From the NCBI GenBank assembly GCA_045597945.1, contig JAZLLD010000009.1:1-35100 (forward strand): a DNA stretch of 35,100 bases, read 5' to 3'. The notes beneath the pieces are model-generated. The model was not told where the DNA came from. It saw only the letters and a list, made by a program, of their open reading frames with translations, and did no database searches. Within the stretch, counting starts at the first letter, position 1; each line of letters starts with the position of its first letter. The position numbers were made by a program, and so were the translations under genes. This document shows positions 6,891 through 15,659 of the stretch, one piece after another. Origin of the DNA: Colimorpha sp045597945 (GTDB lineage: Bacteria; Bacteroidota; Bacteroidia; Bacteroidales; P3).

Positions 6891-8429
6891 TTATCTCCCC
6901 CAGCTGTCGCGGTCAAGCGAGCGATAAGTGAGGGCTTCGGCAAGATGTTCGGCGGTGATTGCCTGTGAATTGGCAAGGTCAGCTATGGTGCGGGCCACTT
7001 TGATGACTCGGTCGTAAGCGCGGGCCGAAAGACCCAGGCGATCCATAGCTAGACGCATCATCTCCTGGCAGTCTGCATCAAGCACACAATACTGGCGGAA
7101 GAGCTTGCTAGTCATCTGTGCATTGCAGTGCACTCCTTGGCAGCCCTTGAATCTTTCCACCTGAATCTGCCGCGCAGCCACAACACGCTTGCGGATTTCG
7201 GCACTCGACTCGCCCGGCTTCTCATTTGCCAACTGGCTGAAAGGTACGGGAATCACCTCAATCTGGATGTCAATTCGGTCCAGCAATGGTCCCGACACTT
7301 TGTTCATATACTTTTTCACGGCACCTGGCGGACAGGTGCAGGCAATCTTGGGATGATTGTAATATCCACAGGGACAAGGATTCATAGCAGCCACTAGCAT
7401 GAAGCTGGCAGGATAGTCTACAGTCATCTTGGCACGGGAAATGGTCACTCTGCGTTCCTCCATAGGCTGACGCATAACCTCCAAGACAGAACGACGAAAC
7501 TCCGGAAGCTCGTCCAGGAAGAGCACACCATTATGTGCCAGACTGATTTCGCCAGGCTGCGGATTTGCACCACCACCCACGAGGGCCACATCCGAAATTG
7601 TATGATGCGGCGCACGATAAGGACGAACTGCCATCAGCGAGTCGTCCTTGCTCATCTTGCCTGCAACACTATGTATCTGAGTAGTTTCCAATGCTTCTTC
7701 CAGACTGAGCGGAGGAAGGATTGATGGAATTCTCTTGGCCAACATGGTCTTGCCGGAACCCGGAGGACCTATCATGATTACGTTATGGCCACCGGCGGCA
7801 GCAATCTCCAACGCACGCTTGAGCACAGACTGGCCTTTAACATCGGCAAAGTCAAATTCGTACTGATTGAGATGGCTGGCAAATTCAGCCCTGGTGTCGA
7901 CAATCTTCTGCTCCAACAATTTCTCGCCGTTGAGATGGTCTATCACCTGCTTGATATTCTCTGCACCATATACTTCCAGATTGTTGACAATGGCGGCTTC
8001 CTTAGCATTTTCCTGAGGGACAATAAGACCCTTGAATTTCTGACGCCGAGCCTCAATGGCTATGGGCAACACTCCCTTGATGGGACGCAGACTGCCATCG
8101 AGCGACAACTCGCCCATGATGACATAATGTTCCAATTCGTCGGCCTGAATATTGCCGGCAGCGGCAAGAATACCAATAGCAATCGTCAAATCGTAGGCAG
8201 CACCCTCTTTTTTGATATCGGCAGGAGCCATATTGACCACCACCCTTTTGCCCGGAATGTGAAACCCGTACTGATTGACAGCTGTCGCAATACGCTGTTG
8301 GCTCTCGCGCACAGCACTATCAGGAAGGCCGACAATGCTGAAGTTAACGCCCTTTTCAACGCTGACCTCAACAGTGACCACCATGGCATTGACACCACAA
8401 ATCGCACTACCGAAGGTTTTTACTAACAT
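6891..8429 (-). CDS. yifB: YifB/ComM family Mg-chelatase-like AAA+ ATPase
   Basis: A 512-residue AAA+ protein of the family that includes ComM, a hexameric helicase aiding branch migration in natural transformation. The N-terminal ChlI/Lon-S5-like domain spans 1-165 (VNFSIVGLPDSAVRES, VVVNMAPADIKKEGAAYDL). Walker A is GPPGSGKT (221-228) and Walker B VLFLDE (302-307). Four Cys (352, 354, 364, 366 in PCPCGYYNH...CTCPP) form the typical zinc-like motif, and the Mg_chelatase_C domain ends the protein. Length and motif order are complete. The start MLVKTFG is the family's usual N-terminus. It is on the same strand as the ompH genes, 111 bp downstream of them, with a hairpin between. Confidence 0.95.
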   Translation of the reverse strand: MLVKTFGSAICGVNAMVVTVEVSVEKGVNFSIVGLPDSAVRESQQRIATAVNQYGFHIPGKRVVVNMAPADIKKEGAAYDLTIAIGILAAAGNIQADELEHYVIMGELSLDGSLRPIKGVLPIAIEARRQKFKGLIVPQENAKEAAIVNNLEVYGAENIKQVIDHLNGEKLLEQKIVDTRAEFASHLNQYEFDFADVKGQSVLKRALEIAAAGGHNVIMIGPPGSGKTMLAKRIPSILPPLSLEEALETTQIHSVAGKMSKDDSLMAVRPYRAPHHTISDVALVGGGANPQPGEISLAHNGVLFLDELPEFRRSVLEVMRQPMEERRVTISRAKMTVDYPASFMLVAAMNPCPCGYYNHPKIACTCPPGAVKKYMNKVSGPLLDRIDIQIEVIPVPFSQLANEKPGESSAEIRKRVVAARQIQVERFKGCQGVHCNAQMTSKLFRQYCVLDADCQEMMRLAMDRLGLSARAYDRVIKVARTIADLANSQAITAEHLAEALTYRSLDRDSWGR

Positions 8430-8481
8430 GACTACTGGTTAATTGCTTTACAAAAGAATTCTTTACGGCCGATTCCATCTT

Positions 8482-8516
8482 ACATGGGAGGCCACCCATA
8501 GGATGGCCTCTCATGT
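8482..8516. terminator. 13-bp inverted repeat after the bamA-ompH genes
   Basis: ACATGGGAGGCCA (8482-8494) pairs with 8504-8516 with a single G-T mismatch and a 9-nt loop, 25 bp after the stop of the last ompH gene. No T-run follows on the minus strand, so it may stabilise the 3' end of the transcript or be a weak terminator. Confidence 0.5.
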
Positions 8517-8540
8517 GTTCAGAAATATGTGTCTGACTGA

Positions 8541-9053
8541 TTATTTCAGACCAAGTTTTTTCTTGACAAGAGGCATGATGTCGTCGCTGTCCTGAGAATA
8601 GAGCACGGTGCCTACACCAGAGTCAAGGATATAGGTATAACCATTCTCCTTACCAACAGCCTCGATAGCAGCCTTGGCGCGATCGACGATGGGTTTGAGC
8701 AGAGCTTCCTGACGCTCCTGGAGGAGGGTCTGGGCATTCTGCTGCCACTCTTCGATACGTGCGGCCATAGCCTGCAAGTCGCTCTCCTTGGTCTTGCGGA
8801 TAAGCTCGGAAAGCTGGTCTTTCTTGGCGATGTAGTCGTTAACACGAGTCTCGTACTCTTTCTTCATCGACTCCATCTCAGCCTGGAGGTCTTCAACCTC
8901 TTTCTGCAACTGAGCCTGTGCGGTGTCGCGACCGGGCATAATCTGCATAAGATCGTTGGAGTTGATGTGACCAAGTTTGATGGTTTTCTGAGCCATAGCG
9001 CTGCCGGCGAAAGCGAGCAGAGCTACCATAACTACGATAATTCCTTTCTTCAT
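8541..9053 (-). CDS. OmpH/Skp family periplasmic chaperone (second copy)
   Basis: A 170-residue periplasmic protein that should hold unfolded outer-membrane proteins on the way to the BAM complex. It has a signal peptide (MKKGIIVVMVALLAFAGSAMA, cleavage before QKT), then a start typical of the family (IKLGHINSNDLMQIMPG). A long charged helical middle (about 50-120) forms the coiled-coil tentacles, and the core closes with KENGYTYILDSGVGTVLYS and the C-terminal helix KKKLGLK. The length is normal. It lies 27 bp downstream of a second, larger ompH gene and is the last gene of the bamA group. Tandem ompH genes beside bamA are usual in Bacteroidota. Confidence 0.93.
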   Translation of the reverse strand: MKKGIIVVMVALLAFAGSAMAQKTIKLGHINSNDLMQIMPGRDTAQAQLQKEVEDLQAEMESMKKEYETRVNDYIAKKDQLSELIRKTKESDLQAMAARIEEWQQNAQTLLQERQEALLKPIVDRAKAAIEAVGKENGYTYILDSGVGTVLYSQDSDDIMPLVKKKLGLK

Positions 9054-9080
9054 TTTATGTATTATTAATATTATTATTCA

Positions 9081-9701
9081 TTATTTATTTTTCTCGGCCC
9101 TTGTAGGCGACTTGGCACTTCCGCCACCTGCGGGGCTGCCAGAGCGAGACTGTTTGGCCGACGAGTCATCCGGCGAAGGAGCCTGGCCGGGTTTAACACC
9201 CAGCATCTCAAGCACCTGGTTGCTTATATCGTATTTCTCGCCAACATAAAGTATTGTATTAGAAGCTGCTTTGTCGAAAACAAAGGCATAGCTCTTTTCT
9301 CTGGCCACACGCTCAATGGCATTATATATGCGATCCTGGACCGGCTTCATCAGTTCCGCGCGCTTCTGGTCAAGGTCGCCGCCTGTAGAGAAACGCTGGT
9401 GCTGGAGAGTTCGCAATTCAGTCTCTTTGGTCTTGATTTCATCCTGACGACGCTGCTTAAGATTGTCGGGCAGCAGATAAGCCTCCTGCTCATACTGCTG
9501 ACGCAATTCATCAACCTCCTGCTGTTTTGCCATCAGTTCCTTCTGCCACTCATCAATATATTTATTAATCTTGTTCATGGCCTGGCTGTATTCGGGCATA
9601 CTGTTGAGGATGTACTCAGTATTGACGCAAGCATACTTTTGCGCCTGGACTTGCGAGAAGAAGGCCATCAAGAAGAATAATGCAACAGTGAGTCGTTTCA
9701 T
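9081..9701 (-). CDS. OmpH/Skp family periplasmic chaperone with C-terminal tail
   Basis: A 206-residue OmpH family member with a signal peptide ending near VQA-QKYA. It has the family start YACVNTEYILNSMPEYSQA, a long coiled-coil (about 45-125, many Gln/Glu/Lys) and the closing AREKSYAFVFDKAASNTILYV. It differs from its neighbour by a low-complexity tail of about 35 residues rich in Ser, Pro, Gly and Lys after MLGVKPGQ. The tail is probably unstructured. It lies 12 bp downstream of bamA and is probably cotranscribed. Its job is inferred from the family: delivery of outer-membrane proteins to BamA. Confidence 0.93.
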   Translation of the reverse strand: MKRLTVALFFLMAFFSQVQAQKYACVNTEYILNSMPEYSQAMNKINKYIDEWQKELMAKQQEVDELRQQYEQEAYLLPDNLKQRRQDEIKTKETELRTLQHQRFSTGGDLDQKRAELMKPVQDRIYNAIERVAREKSYAFVFDKAASNTILYVGEKYDISNQVLEMLGVKPGQAPSPDDSSAKQSRSGSPAGGGSAKSPTRAEKNK

Positions 9702-9713
9702 AAACCTTAGCTA

Positions 9714-12269
9714 TTAATCAATACTTTGTCCGATGCTGAAATGGAAGTGGGAACCGCCATCGACACCGTCGAATCCATAACCCCAGTCAACACCGATGAG
9801 GCCGAACATAGGCATGTGTACGCGAACGCCAAGACCCACGGAGTTGTACAGTTTGAAAGGCTGGAATTCGCGGATATGACTCCATGAGTTACCGCCTTCG
9901 AGGAATCCAAGAACCCAGATGGTGGCACTTGCACTCTCGATGATGGGCTGACGCACCTCAATGGTAAAACGGTCAAATACCGAAGCACCATCGGAAGGGC
10001 TGAGGGAGAAATTGGTGTAGCCGCGCTGAGGAACAACCTCGCGACCATCAATCATCCACGACTGAAGACCATCGCCGCCGAGATAGTATCGGCCAAAGGG
10101 CGAAATGCCGAGATCCTGGTTATATGCAGCCAGCCAACCGAAACGAGCGCGGGCATTGAGAACAACATCGCCAATAAGATTGAGCATCCACGAACCACGG
10201 AAGTTAAATTTATAGTATTCAACCCAACGGTATTTCTCCTGTGGGGTAAGCGAAGCATAGTCGCGATCCTTGAAGAAAGAATATGGCGGAGTGGCCGAAC
10301 CCGAAACAGAGACCTCAGAACCACTGCGGGCATAGATAGGCGAATCGAGCGAGTTGCGGCTGATAGTAATGCCATAAGTGAGCTCATTTGCCACACCCTC
10401 AGTGAAGGTAGAACCTGCCATAAGTGTGTAGTTGTGGAGGTTATAGTGCTTATAAGCCAAACTATGAGAGAGGATAAAATAGTCATCCGGCCATTTCAGA
10501 CGCTTGGACAGCGAAACTGCGGCACCGGCAAGACCCAGCGAATAATATTTCGGGGAATTCTTATCGACATTCAAGATAATACCGCCATTGCTATAGTGCT
10601 GATAGTAAACCGACACACCCAACGACTGCGGACGCTTGCCGCCCAGCCAGGGCTCGGTGAAAGAAGCATTGACAGCAGAATAATATGTGCCGTTAGTCAC
10701 CAGGTTCAGCGACAACTTCTGGCCATCACCCGCAGGCAATGGCACCCAAGCCTTCTTGTTGAAGATATTGCGGGCCGAGAAATTGTTGAGCGAGAGACCC
10801 AGCGAACCGATGAACATTCTGCTACCGTAGCCGCCCTGCAGCTGAATCTGGCTGGTGTTGCCTTCCTCAACCTTGTAGACAACATCCACCGTGCCGTCTT
10901 TTTCGTTAGGCTTTACATCGGGCATGATGGATTCCTCCTTGAAATAGCCCAAAGTGGCCAACTCGCGGCGGCTGCGCATGATGGCATCGCGGCTGAAGAG
11001 GTCGCCGGGACGAGTGTGAAGCTCGCGCATAATCACCCGGTCGTTGGTGATCGTATTGCCTTCAAGAACGACATTGCGCACGCGAGCCTGCTTACCTTCG
11101 TAGATACGGATCTCAATATCAATAGAGTCGTTCTGGACACCGACCTCCACCGGAGTGGCTCTGAAGAAAAGATATCCATTATCCATGTACATAGAGGAAA
11201 TATCCGTACCCGAGGGATTATAACGGAGGTTCATGTCCAACAAAGTGCGGTTGTACGGATCGCCCTTAGAAAGACGCAGATGCTTAGCAAGCAACTCAGA
11301 AGTATAGACAGTGTTGCCTGTGAAATTGATGTTGCGGAAATAGAATTTCTCACCCTCATGCACCTTGACCTTCACTATATAGCTGTCATTCTTGGCATCC
11401 TTCTTGAAAAGCGAGTCAGGCTTCTTCATATAGACGGTGTCAAAAATCACACGGGCATCACGATAACCATTCTCATTATAGTAAGTGATAATGCTCTCCA
11501 AATCCTCGTTAAACTTGGCCTCCTGATATTTGGAAGCCTTCCAGAAACCGGGAGTCCAGAAATACAACTTCTTCCAATAGTTGACATCGTGGGTGTTGGC
11601 CATTTTCTTGAGCAGCTTGTTGGTCGCAATACTGTCATTGCCCTCAAAAATGATGGAGTCAATCTTCACCTTCTTGCCGGTCTTGACTTTGAAATTAATA
11701 ATCACGCGGCCATCTTTATATTCCTGTGCGGTGTCTACCTCGGTAGTGGCCGACACTGCGACATTGGTGAAGCCCTTTTCAAGATAATAGGCACGGATTT
11801 TATTTTTCGAGTTGGCCAGCAAGTTCTCAGTCACCACATCGCCGGCAGCAATCTTCATCTCATCCTTCAACTTGTCCACATCATTCTTCTTCACACCCTC
11901 AAAACGGAAACGCGAAAGCTTGGGACGGCTACGCAGCTCAATTTCGAAGAAAATCTTGTTGTTCTGAATGCGAGTCACATAAATCTGCACATCCTCAAAA
12001 AGGCCCTGCTTCCAAAGGCGATCAACAGCATTCGAAATCTTGTCGCTGGGCACACGAACCTCATCACCCACCTGCAGACCTGCAATAAGGAGAATCATTC
12101 GCGTATCATAGTTCTCAGCCCCAGAGAAGGTAATACCACCAATCTCATAAGTCTTGGGGGTAAGATAGTCAATATCATAATCCTGATTGCCAACAACAAC
12201 CTGAGCACGGCTCGGCACCGAGAACAGCAATGCGAGCAACATGGGCAGGACAATAAATATCTTCTTCAT
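9714..12269 (-). CDS. bamA: Outer membrane protein assembly factor BamA
   Basis: Core of the BAM machine, an Omp85-family protein inserting beta-barrels into the outer membrane. It has 851 residues with a signal peptide (MKKIFIVLPMLLALLFSVPSRA, cleavage before QVVV). POTRA domains occupy about 35-450; one is recognisable by IRAYYLEKGFTNVAVS and another by YNENGYRDARVIFDT. The 16-strand barrel occupies about 470-851. The barrel has the expected MFGLIGVDWGYGFDG near the end and stops with HFHFSIGQSID. Order with uppS upstream and two ompH genes downstream is conserved in Bacteroidota. A 400-bp gap holding a repeat element separates it from uppS, which is wider than usual for this operon. No clear -7 box was fixed. 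Confidence 0.97.
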   Translation of the reverse strand: MKKIFIVLPMLLALLFSVPSRAQVVVGNQDYDIDYLTPKTYEIGGITFSGAENYDTRMILLIAGLQVGDEVRVPSDKISNAVDRLWKQGLFEDVQIYVTRIQNNKIFFEIELRSRPKLSRFRFEGVKKNDVDKLKDEMKIAAGDVVTENLLANSKNKIRAYYLEKGFTNVAVSATTEVDTAQEYKDGRVIINFKVKTGKKVKIDSIIFEGNDSIATNKLLKKMANTHDVNYWKKLYFWTPGFWKASKYQEAKFNEDLESIITYYNENGYRDARVIFDTVYMKKPDSLFKKDAKNDSYIVKVKVHEGEKFYFRNINFTGNTVYTSELLAKHLRLSKGDPYNRTLLDMNLRYNPSGTDISSMYMDNGYLFFRATPVEVGVQNDSIDIEIRIYEGKQARVRNVVLEGNTITNDRVIMRELHTRPGDLFSRDAIMRSRRELATLGYFKEESIMPDVKPNEKDGTVDVVYKVEEGNTSQIQLQGGYGSRMFIGSLGLSLNNFSARNIFNKKAWVPLPAGDGQKLSLNLVTNGTYYSAVNASFTEPWLGGKRPQSLGVSVYYQHYSNGGIILNVDKNSPKYYSLGLAGAAVSLSKRLKWPDDYFILSHSLAYKHYNLHNYTLMAGSTFTEGVANELTYGITISRNSLDSPIYARSGSEVSVSGSATPPYSFFKDRDYASLTPQEKYRWVEYYKFNFRGSWMLNLIGDVVLNARARFGWLAAYNQDLGISPFGRYYLGGDGLQSWMIDGREVVPQRGYTNFSLSPSDGASVFDRFTIEVRQPIIESASATIWVLGFLEGGNSWSHIREFQPFKLYNSVGLGVRVHMPMFGLIGVDWGYGFDGVDGGSHFHFSIGQSID

Positions 12270-12670
12270 CAGTTGTATCTAGTAGTCTTTTAATTTCTTA
12301 ATTGCACAGCTAGCGACATAACACTAGCATAACCTACAATTAATAACTCAATTTTGTATATTTTATTATACACATATTGCAAAAAATAATATTTTTCGCC
12401 CACATTCCCCACTTCAGCCACATCCGAGCCCATCTCCGACAGGTTCAAACGGCAAAAAAAATGCAGAGAGAGGCTTCGCCTATCCTTCGCTCTACCTCCG
12501 CTGTAAGCCCGCTCATCCTACGGGGTAACCCCGAGGCTGCCACCTACACGCAGACACCCCACACCGAAGTATCAACTTAGGCATGACTGCCCTCCTCCAA
12601 GCGAGACTAAAAGGCATTCTAGATCTTCAACCCAGATAAGCCTGCCTAGGTACCGGCTTCCCTCTTGAAA
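12270..12670. other. 400-bp gap between uppS and bamA holding a repeat element
   Basis: No coding sequence was found; a 67-codon ORF at 12377-12580 is a chance frame over the repeat. The AT-rich half next to bamA (12270-12400) probably carries its promoter, but only TATTTTTTG-like boxes, one base off consensus, are visible. The GC-rich half holds the 11-bp modular repeat at 12471-12536. Confidence 0.6.
12471..12536. repeat. GC-rich element with 11-bp units (copy 1 of dispersed family)
   Basis: Reads as consecutive 11-mers AGGCTTCGCCT, ATCCTTCGCTC, TACCTCCGCTG, TAAGCCCGCTC, then ATCCTACGGGG, TAACCCCGAGG. The first four share a C-x-TCGC-type core. On the minus strand it contains CGGGCTTACAGCGGA (12497-12511), matching CGGGSTTANNGCGGA at 25151-25165 and 32315-32329. 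It also includes two small hairpins (AGGC-GAA-GCCT and CGGGG-TTA-CCCCG) and is followed on the minus strand by eight Ts (12453-12461), so it may terminate uppS transcription. Confidence 0.6.
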
Positions 12671-13411
12671 TCACTGCGACACTTGGTCGCCCGTCTTGCC
12701 AAAACGGCGCTGACGGCTCTGGAAATCAACTATTGCGTCGTAGAAGTCCTCCCTTCTAAAGTCAGGCCACAACTGCTCGCTGAAATAGAACTCGGTGTAG
12801 GCCATCTGCCACAACAGAAAATTACTGATGCGCAGTTCGCCGCCTGTGCGAATTAGCAGGTCGGGGTCAGGATAATCCTTGGTAACAAGATAGTTACGCA
12901 GAGTCTCTTCCGTCACTTCATCGGCCCTGAGCTTTCCTTCCTTGGCATCGTTGCAGATAGCCCTGATGGCTTCAGCCGTCTCCCAACGAGCACTATAGCT
13001 GAGGGCCAGAACAAGAGTCATGGCGGTGTTGCCCGAAGTTTCCTCTATGCATTCCAACAACTTCTTGCGCGATTTCTCGGGAATACGGTTGGTCTCGCCA
13101 ATTGTCTGCAGACGCACATTATTGTCCATCAGAGTTTTGGTTTCGTCGCGGACGGCCTTTATGAGCAACTCCATCAAACCGTCGATCTCATCTTGCGGAC
13201 GATTCCAGTTTTCGGTACTGAAAGTATAGAGGGTGAGGTATTTGACACCCGTTGCCACGGCAGCTTCCACAGCCTGCCTTACAGCAGTCATAGCATTCTG
13301 ATGGCCGAAAATTCGCTTGTGGGCTTGTCGCTGAGCCCAGCGTCCATTACCATCCATAATGATGGCCACATGTTGTGGCACTCGGGTTTTGTCGATGTCT
13401 TCGAGTTTCAT
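12671..13411 (-). CDS. uppS: Isoprenyl transferase (undecaprenyl diphosphate synthase)
   Basis: Cis-prenyltransferase making undecaprenyl diphosphate, the lipid carrier for peptidoglycan and O-antigen, at the inner membrane. It has 246 residues, the normal size. Motifs: HVAIIMDGNGRWA (14-26, catalytic Asp), GHQNAMTAVRQ, YLTLYTFSTENWNRP (59-73), and the C-terminal DPDLLIRTGGELRISNFLLWQ with AYTEFYF, all family signatures. The start MKLEDIDKTRVPQHV is a usual N-terminus. It lies 20 bp downstream of the DUF6089 gene and is probably in the same transcript. Confidence 0.97.
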   Translation of the reverse strand: MKLEDIDKTRVPQHVAIIMDGNGRWAQRQAHKRIFGHQNAMTAVRQAVEAAVATGVKYLTLYTFSTENWNRPQDEIDGLMELLIKAVRDETKTLMDNNVRLQTIGETNRIPEKSRKKLLECIEETSGNTAMTLVLALSYSARWETAEAIRAICNDAKEGKLRADEVTEETLRNYLVTKDYPDPDLLIRTGGELRISNFLLWQMAYTEFYFSEQLWPDFRREDFYDAIVDFQSRQRRFGKTGDQVSQ

Positions 13412-13431
13412 ATATTGTTTTTTCTATTTCT

Positions 13432-14295
13432 CTATAAATCACAGCGTTTTCCTCTCATCCAGCCAAAGAGCATTTCTGTGGAGAATGTGAGGGAGAGGCT
13501 GAAGTAAGCATACCAATCATCTAGCGAATCGTCGCCACGTTTGATACCTGGTGCGTTGACATAGCCAGGCACAACCTCGCTTGAGCGGTCGGCAAGCATG
13601 GCGGCAGTATTGCCACCTCCGCCAGGACCCAACAGCACTTCCGAGCCCACATAAGTGGTACTCACATCGTCAAGATAGTCGGTCCAGGTTTTGCGCCAGC
13701 CGTATTCGGCAGTCAGGTGCACTCCCGGAGAAAGCCTCCAACGATAGCCCACGCCAAAAGGCATACAGATGTCAACAAGATTATACAGTTTGCGGTCAGG
13801 ATAAGCCGCAGTGCCTTGGCCTTCGGTGCCTAAAGGCTGTAAATCATACCATTGGGCAGAACCGTCGTTGACATCGACGTAAAGTGCCTGAGGGTTAAAT
13901 TTGAAGAAGCCCACACCGCAAAAGATATAGGGTGTTGAGCGCTTGAGCGCCCCCGAACCTAGGCCATACGGCAGGAAATTAAATTCTGCACGGAGAAAGC
14001 CTTCGGCAACATAGGAGCGGAAACTGAGGTTGCGGCGAAAAACCACATCGGGGTTGCCGCCTTCGATGTGGCCATAGGTTCCTCCCACGGAGATGGTCCA
14101 CCGTGTGTCTAAATTGCACCTGGCCACAATTCCTCCAGCAAGGCTGACATGGCCGAACATACTCTGGTCATTGAGATCGCCAAGGTAATTCATTCCGCCC
14201 ACAGTCGGTCCTAACTGACATCTCGACAATAAGTTTTGTGCTGATGACGTTAATGCCAACAGCACAAAAACTCCTAGATATATTATCTTCTTCAA
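13432..14295 (-). CDS. DUF6089-type outer membrane beta-barrel protein
   Basis: A 287-residue predicted small outer-membrane barrel. It has a signal peptide (MKKIIYLGVFVLLALTSSA, cleavage before QNLLS) and then alternating aromatic/polar strands (VGGMNYLGDLNDQSMFG, WTISVGGTYGHIEGG, YVAEGFLRAEFNFLPYG, YIFCGVGFFKFNPQALY, GVGYRWRLSPGVHLTAEYGWRKTWTDYLDDVSTTYV). The last of these is characteristic of the family found next to uppS/bamA in Bacteroidota. Function is unknown. It is 11 bp after DUF4837 and 20 bp before uppS. The C-terminal strand ends FSTEMLFGWMRGKRCDL. Confidence 0.85.
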   Translation of the reverse strand: MKKIIYLGVFVLLALTSSAQNLLSRCQLGPTVGGMNYLGDLNDQSMFGHVSLAGGIVARCNLDTRWTISVGGTYGHIEGGNPDVVFRRNLSFRSYVAEGFLRAEFNFLPYGLGSGALKRSTPYIFCGVGFFKFNPQALYVDVNDGSAQWYDLQPLGTEGQGTAAYPDRKLYNLVDICMPFGVGYRWRLSPGVHLTAEYGWRKTWTDYLDDVSTTYVGSEVLLGPGGGGNTAAMLADRSSEVVPGYVNAPGIKRGDDSLDDWYAYFSLSLTFSTEMLFGWMRGKRCDL

Positions 14296-14306
14296 AACAA
14301 TGATGC

Positions 14307-15338
14307 TTATTTGTCTAACTTATATGACCAGCAAATGCTCTCCACCTGCATGAGCAGGTCGCGCTTGGTCCAGGGTTTATTGCGCGGACAATAGACATAG
14401 GCTGTCAGCATAATGACATTCTTTTTGTCTTGCGAAAGGAAGGCATAATTGACGTATGGGCCGCCCATGAAATCGCCAAACGAGCGCCAAGAGCCACGGG
14501 TCTCGATACAATACTCTGTGTTGGGGAAATCAACTTTGTTGACAACAATGGGAGCCAGATAGTTACCATGGTCGTCGCGGCGTCTTTCAAGACCCATATA
14601 GCTGCCATCCGCACTGGCCGGAACATGACGCTTCATGATAGTGTCCATGCGGTCAAGGACTTGCTGTTCGGTAAAGGTGAATTTTTCAACATAGGGGAAC
14701 ACATCAACCAAGATGCCGATGCCGAAATCTTTAGCTTCGCGGCGGATCCACACAAAATCATCTGCATCCTTAGCCCATGTGAACTCGTTGGAGAATGTGA
14801 GGCTGAAACCGAATTTTTTATAGAATTTATCGCACAAATCATAGTCGCGCATGCTGTTGAAAGCTTTGATAACACGGCGATGCTCAGCTTTATAGAGCTC
14901 GCGAAGCAGCACAGACTCATATTTGCGCAAATTGTCGCAAAGAGATTTTGTGTCCTTTACAGCAAAGTCAAGAACCACTTGAGGCGCAGCATATTCATCA
15001 ACATGCATATAGACTTTATCCGGATTCTCAGGATTGACATCAAGAACCAGGATGTTGCGATGGTTGCGGAACATCTCAGAATTCTCATAGGACGAGAGGG
15101 GAATGTTGACAATGTCAAATCTTTTCTCGGCGGAAGCCATGCCTGGTTGCTGAGAACCATATAATGAGTCTATCAGATCTTTGACTTCGCCTTGGTAGAC
15201 TGCTTTATCAGCCACTACCAACAGCTCCAAAGTCTTACCTGACGACCCTTTCTTCTGAACCTCAACAGAAGTCTTAGTACCGCAAGCACACATAACAAGT
15301 GCTGCCATTACGCATAAGAATATTTTTCTCATATCCAA
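14307..15338 (-). CDS. DUF4837 family lipoprotein
   Basis: A 343-residue protein with a lipobox near residues 17-20 (MCAC), so probably lipid-anchored at Cys20 in the cell envelope. The mature part begins GTKTSVEVQKKGSSGKTLELLVVADKAVY, typical of DUF4837, a Bacteroidota-specific family of unknown function. Other family-like segments are FDIVNIPLSSYENSEMFRNHRNILV, the DYDLCDKFYKKFGFSLTF stretch, and the C-terminal PNTEYCIETRGSWRSFGDFMGGPYVNYAFL. It is the first gene of the presumed operon DUF4837-DUF6089-uppS and has a promoter upstream. Confidence 0.85.
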   Translation of the reverse strand: MDMRKIFLCVMAALVMCACGTKTSVEVQKKGSSGKTLELLVVADKAVYQGEVKDLIDSLYGSQQPGMASAEKRFDIVNIPLSSYENSEMFRNHRNILVLDVNPENPDKVYMHVDEYAAPQVVLDFAVKDTKSLCDNLRKYESVLLRELYKAEHRRVIKAFNSMRDYDLCDKFYKKFGFSLTFSNEFTWAKDADDFVWIRREAKDFGIGILVDVFPYVEKFTFTEQQVLDRMDTIMKRHVPASADGSYMGLERRRDDHGNYLAPIVVNKVDFPNTEYCIETRGSWRSFGDFMGGPYVNYAFLSQDKKNVIMLTAYVYCPRNKPWTKRDLLMQVESICWSYKLDK

Positions 15339-15430
15339 ACAATTATAAATTTTAGGTTCTATTGTCCCCTGAACTTCCAGATGTGCAGAACCTCTTTAAC
15401 ACACCTGCAAGCTAAATTGATTTCAAAATG

Positions 15431-15438
15431 CAAAATTA
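15431..15438 (-). promoter_or_regulatory. -7 box (TAATTTTG) of the DUF4837-uppS operon
   Basis: On the minus strand AAAAAAAGTG-TAATTTTG-CA closely repeats the tnaA -7 context (AAAAAAAGTG-TAATTTTG-CA). There is no good TTTG -33 at 19-21 nt. It would give a leader of about 85 nt before the DUF4837 ATG. Confidence 0.6.
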
Positions 15439-15659
15439 CACTTTTTTTCTCAAATATTATATATTTTTGGAACTAAAATATAAGTGTAGCACTTATATGA
15501 TTGATATCTTACATTTTACATAATTGCAATTTCGTTTGCCCGGACCCTTTCTCTCGTGACACCTGCACAACAGAGGAAATTGCGGATGCCAACATATAGC
15601 AAACCTTATAAAGCACAGCGAATTACATGACTAAAATAGTATAAATGCTTCTGGACTGA
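15439..15659. other. Intergenic region with a 9-bp hairpin
   Basis: No gene seen. ATATAAGTG-TAG-CACTTATAT (15478-15498) is a perfect 9-bp inverted repeat with a 3-nt loop. It is not followed by a T-run. It could be an operator or a transcript-end structure of unknown purpose. The SDR gene's stop codon is at 15660. Confidence 0.5.

Noticed and set aside
10434..12293. A 619-codon open frame on the plus strand across bamA
   Set aside because: Antisense to the clear bamA gene, with no recognisable domain.
12377..12580. 67-codon ORF between uppS and bamA
   Set aside because: It is a frame opened by the GC-rich repeat words and has no coding character.
15478..15498. Terminator for the SDR-side genes
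   Set aside because: The perfect hairpin lacks a T-run on either strand and lies upstream of DUF4837's promoter and after the SDR stop, so it is recorded only as an inverted repeat.
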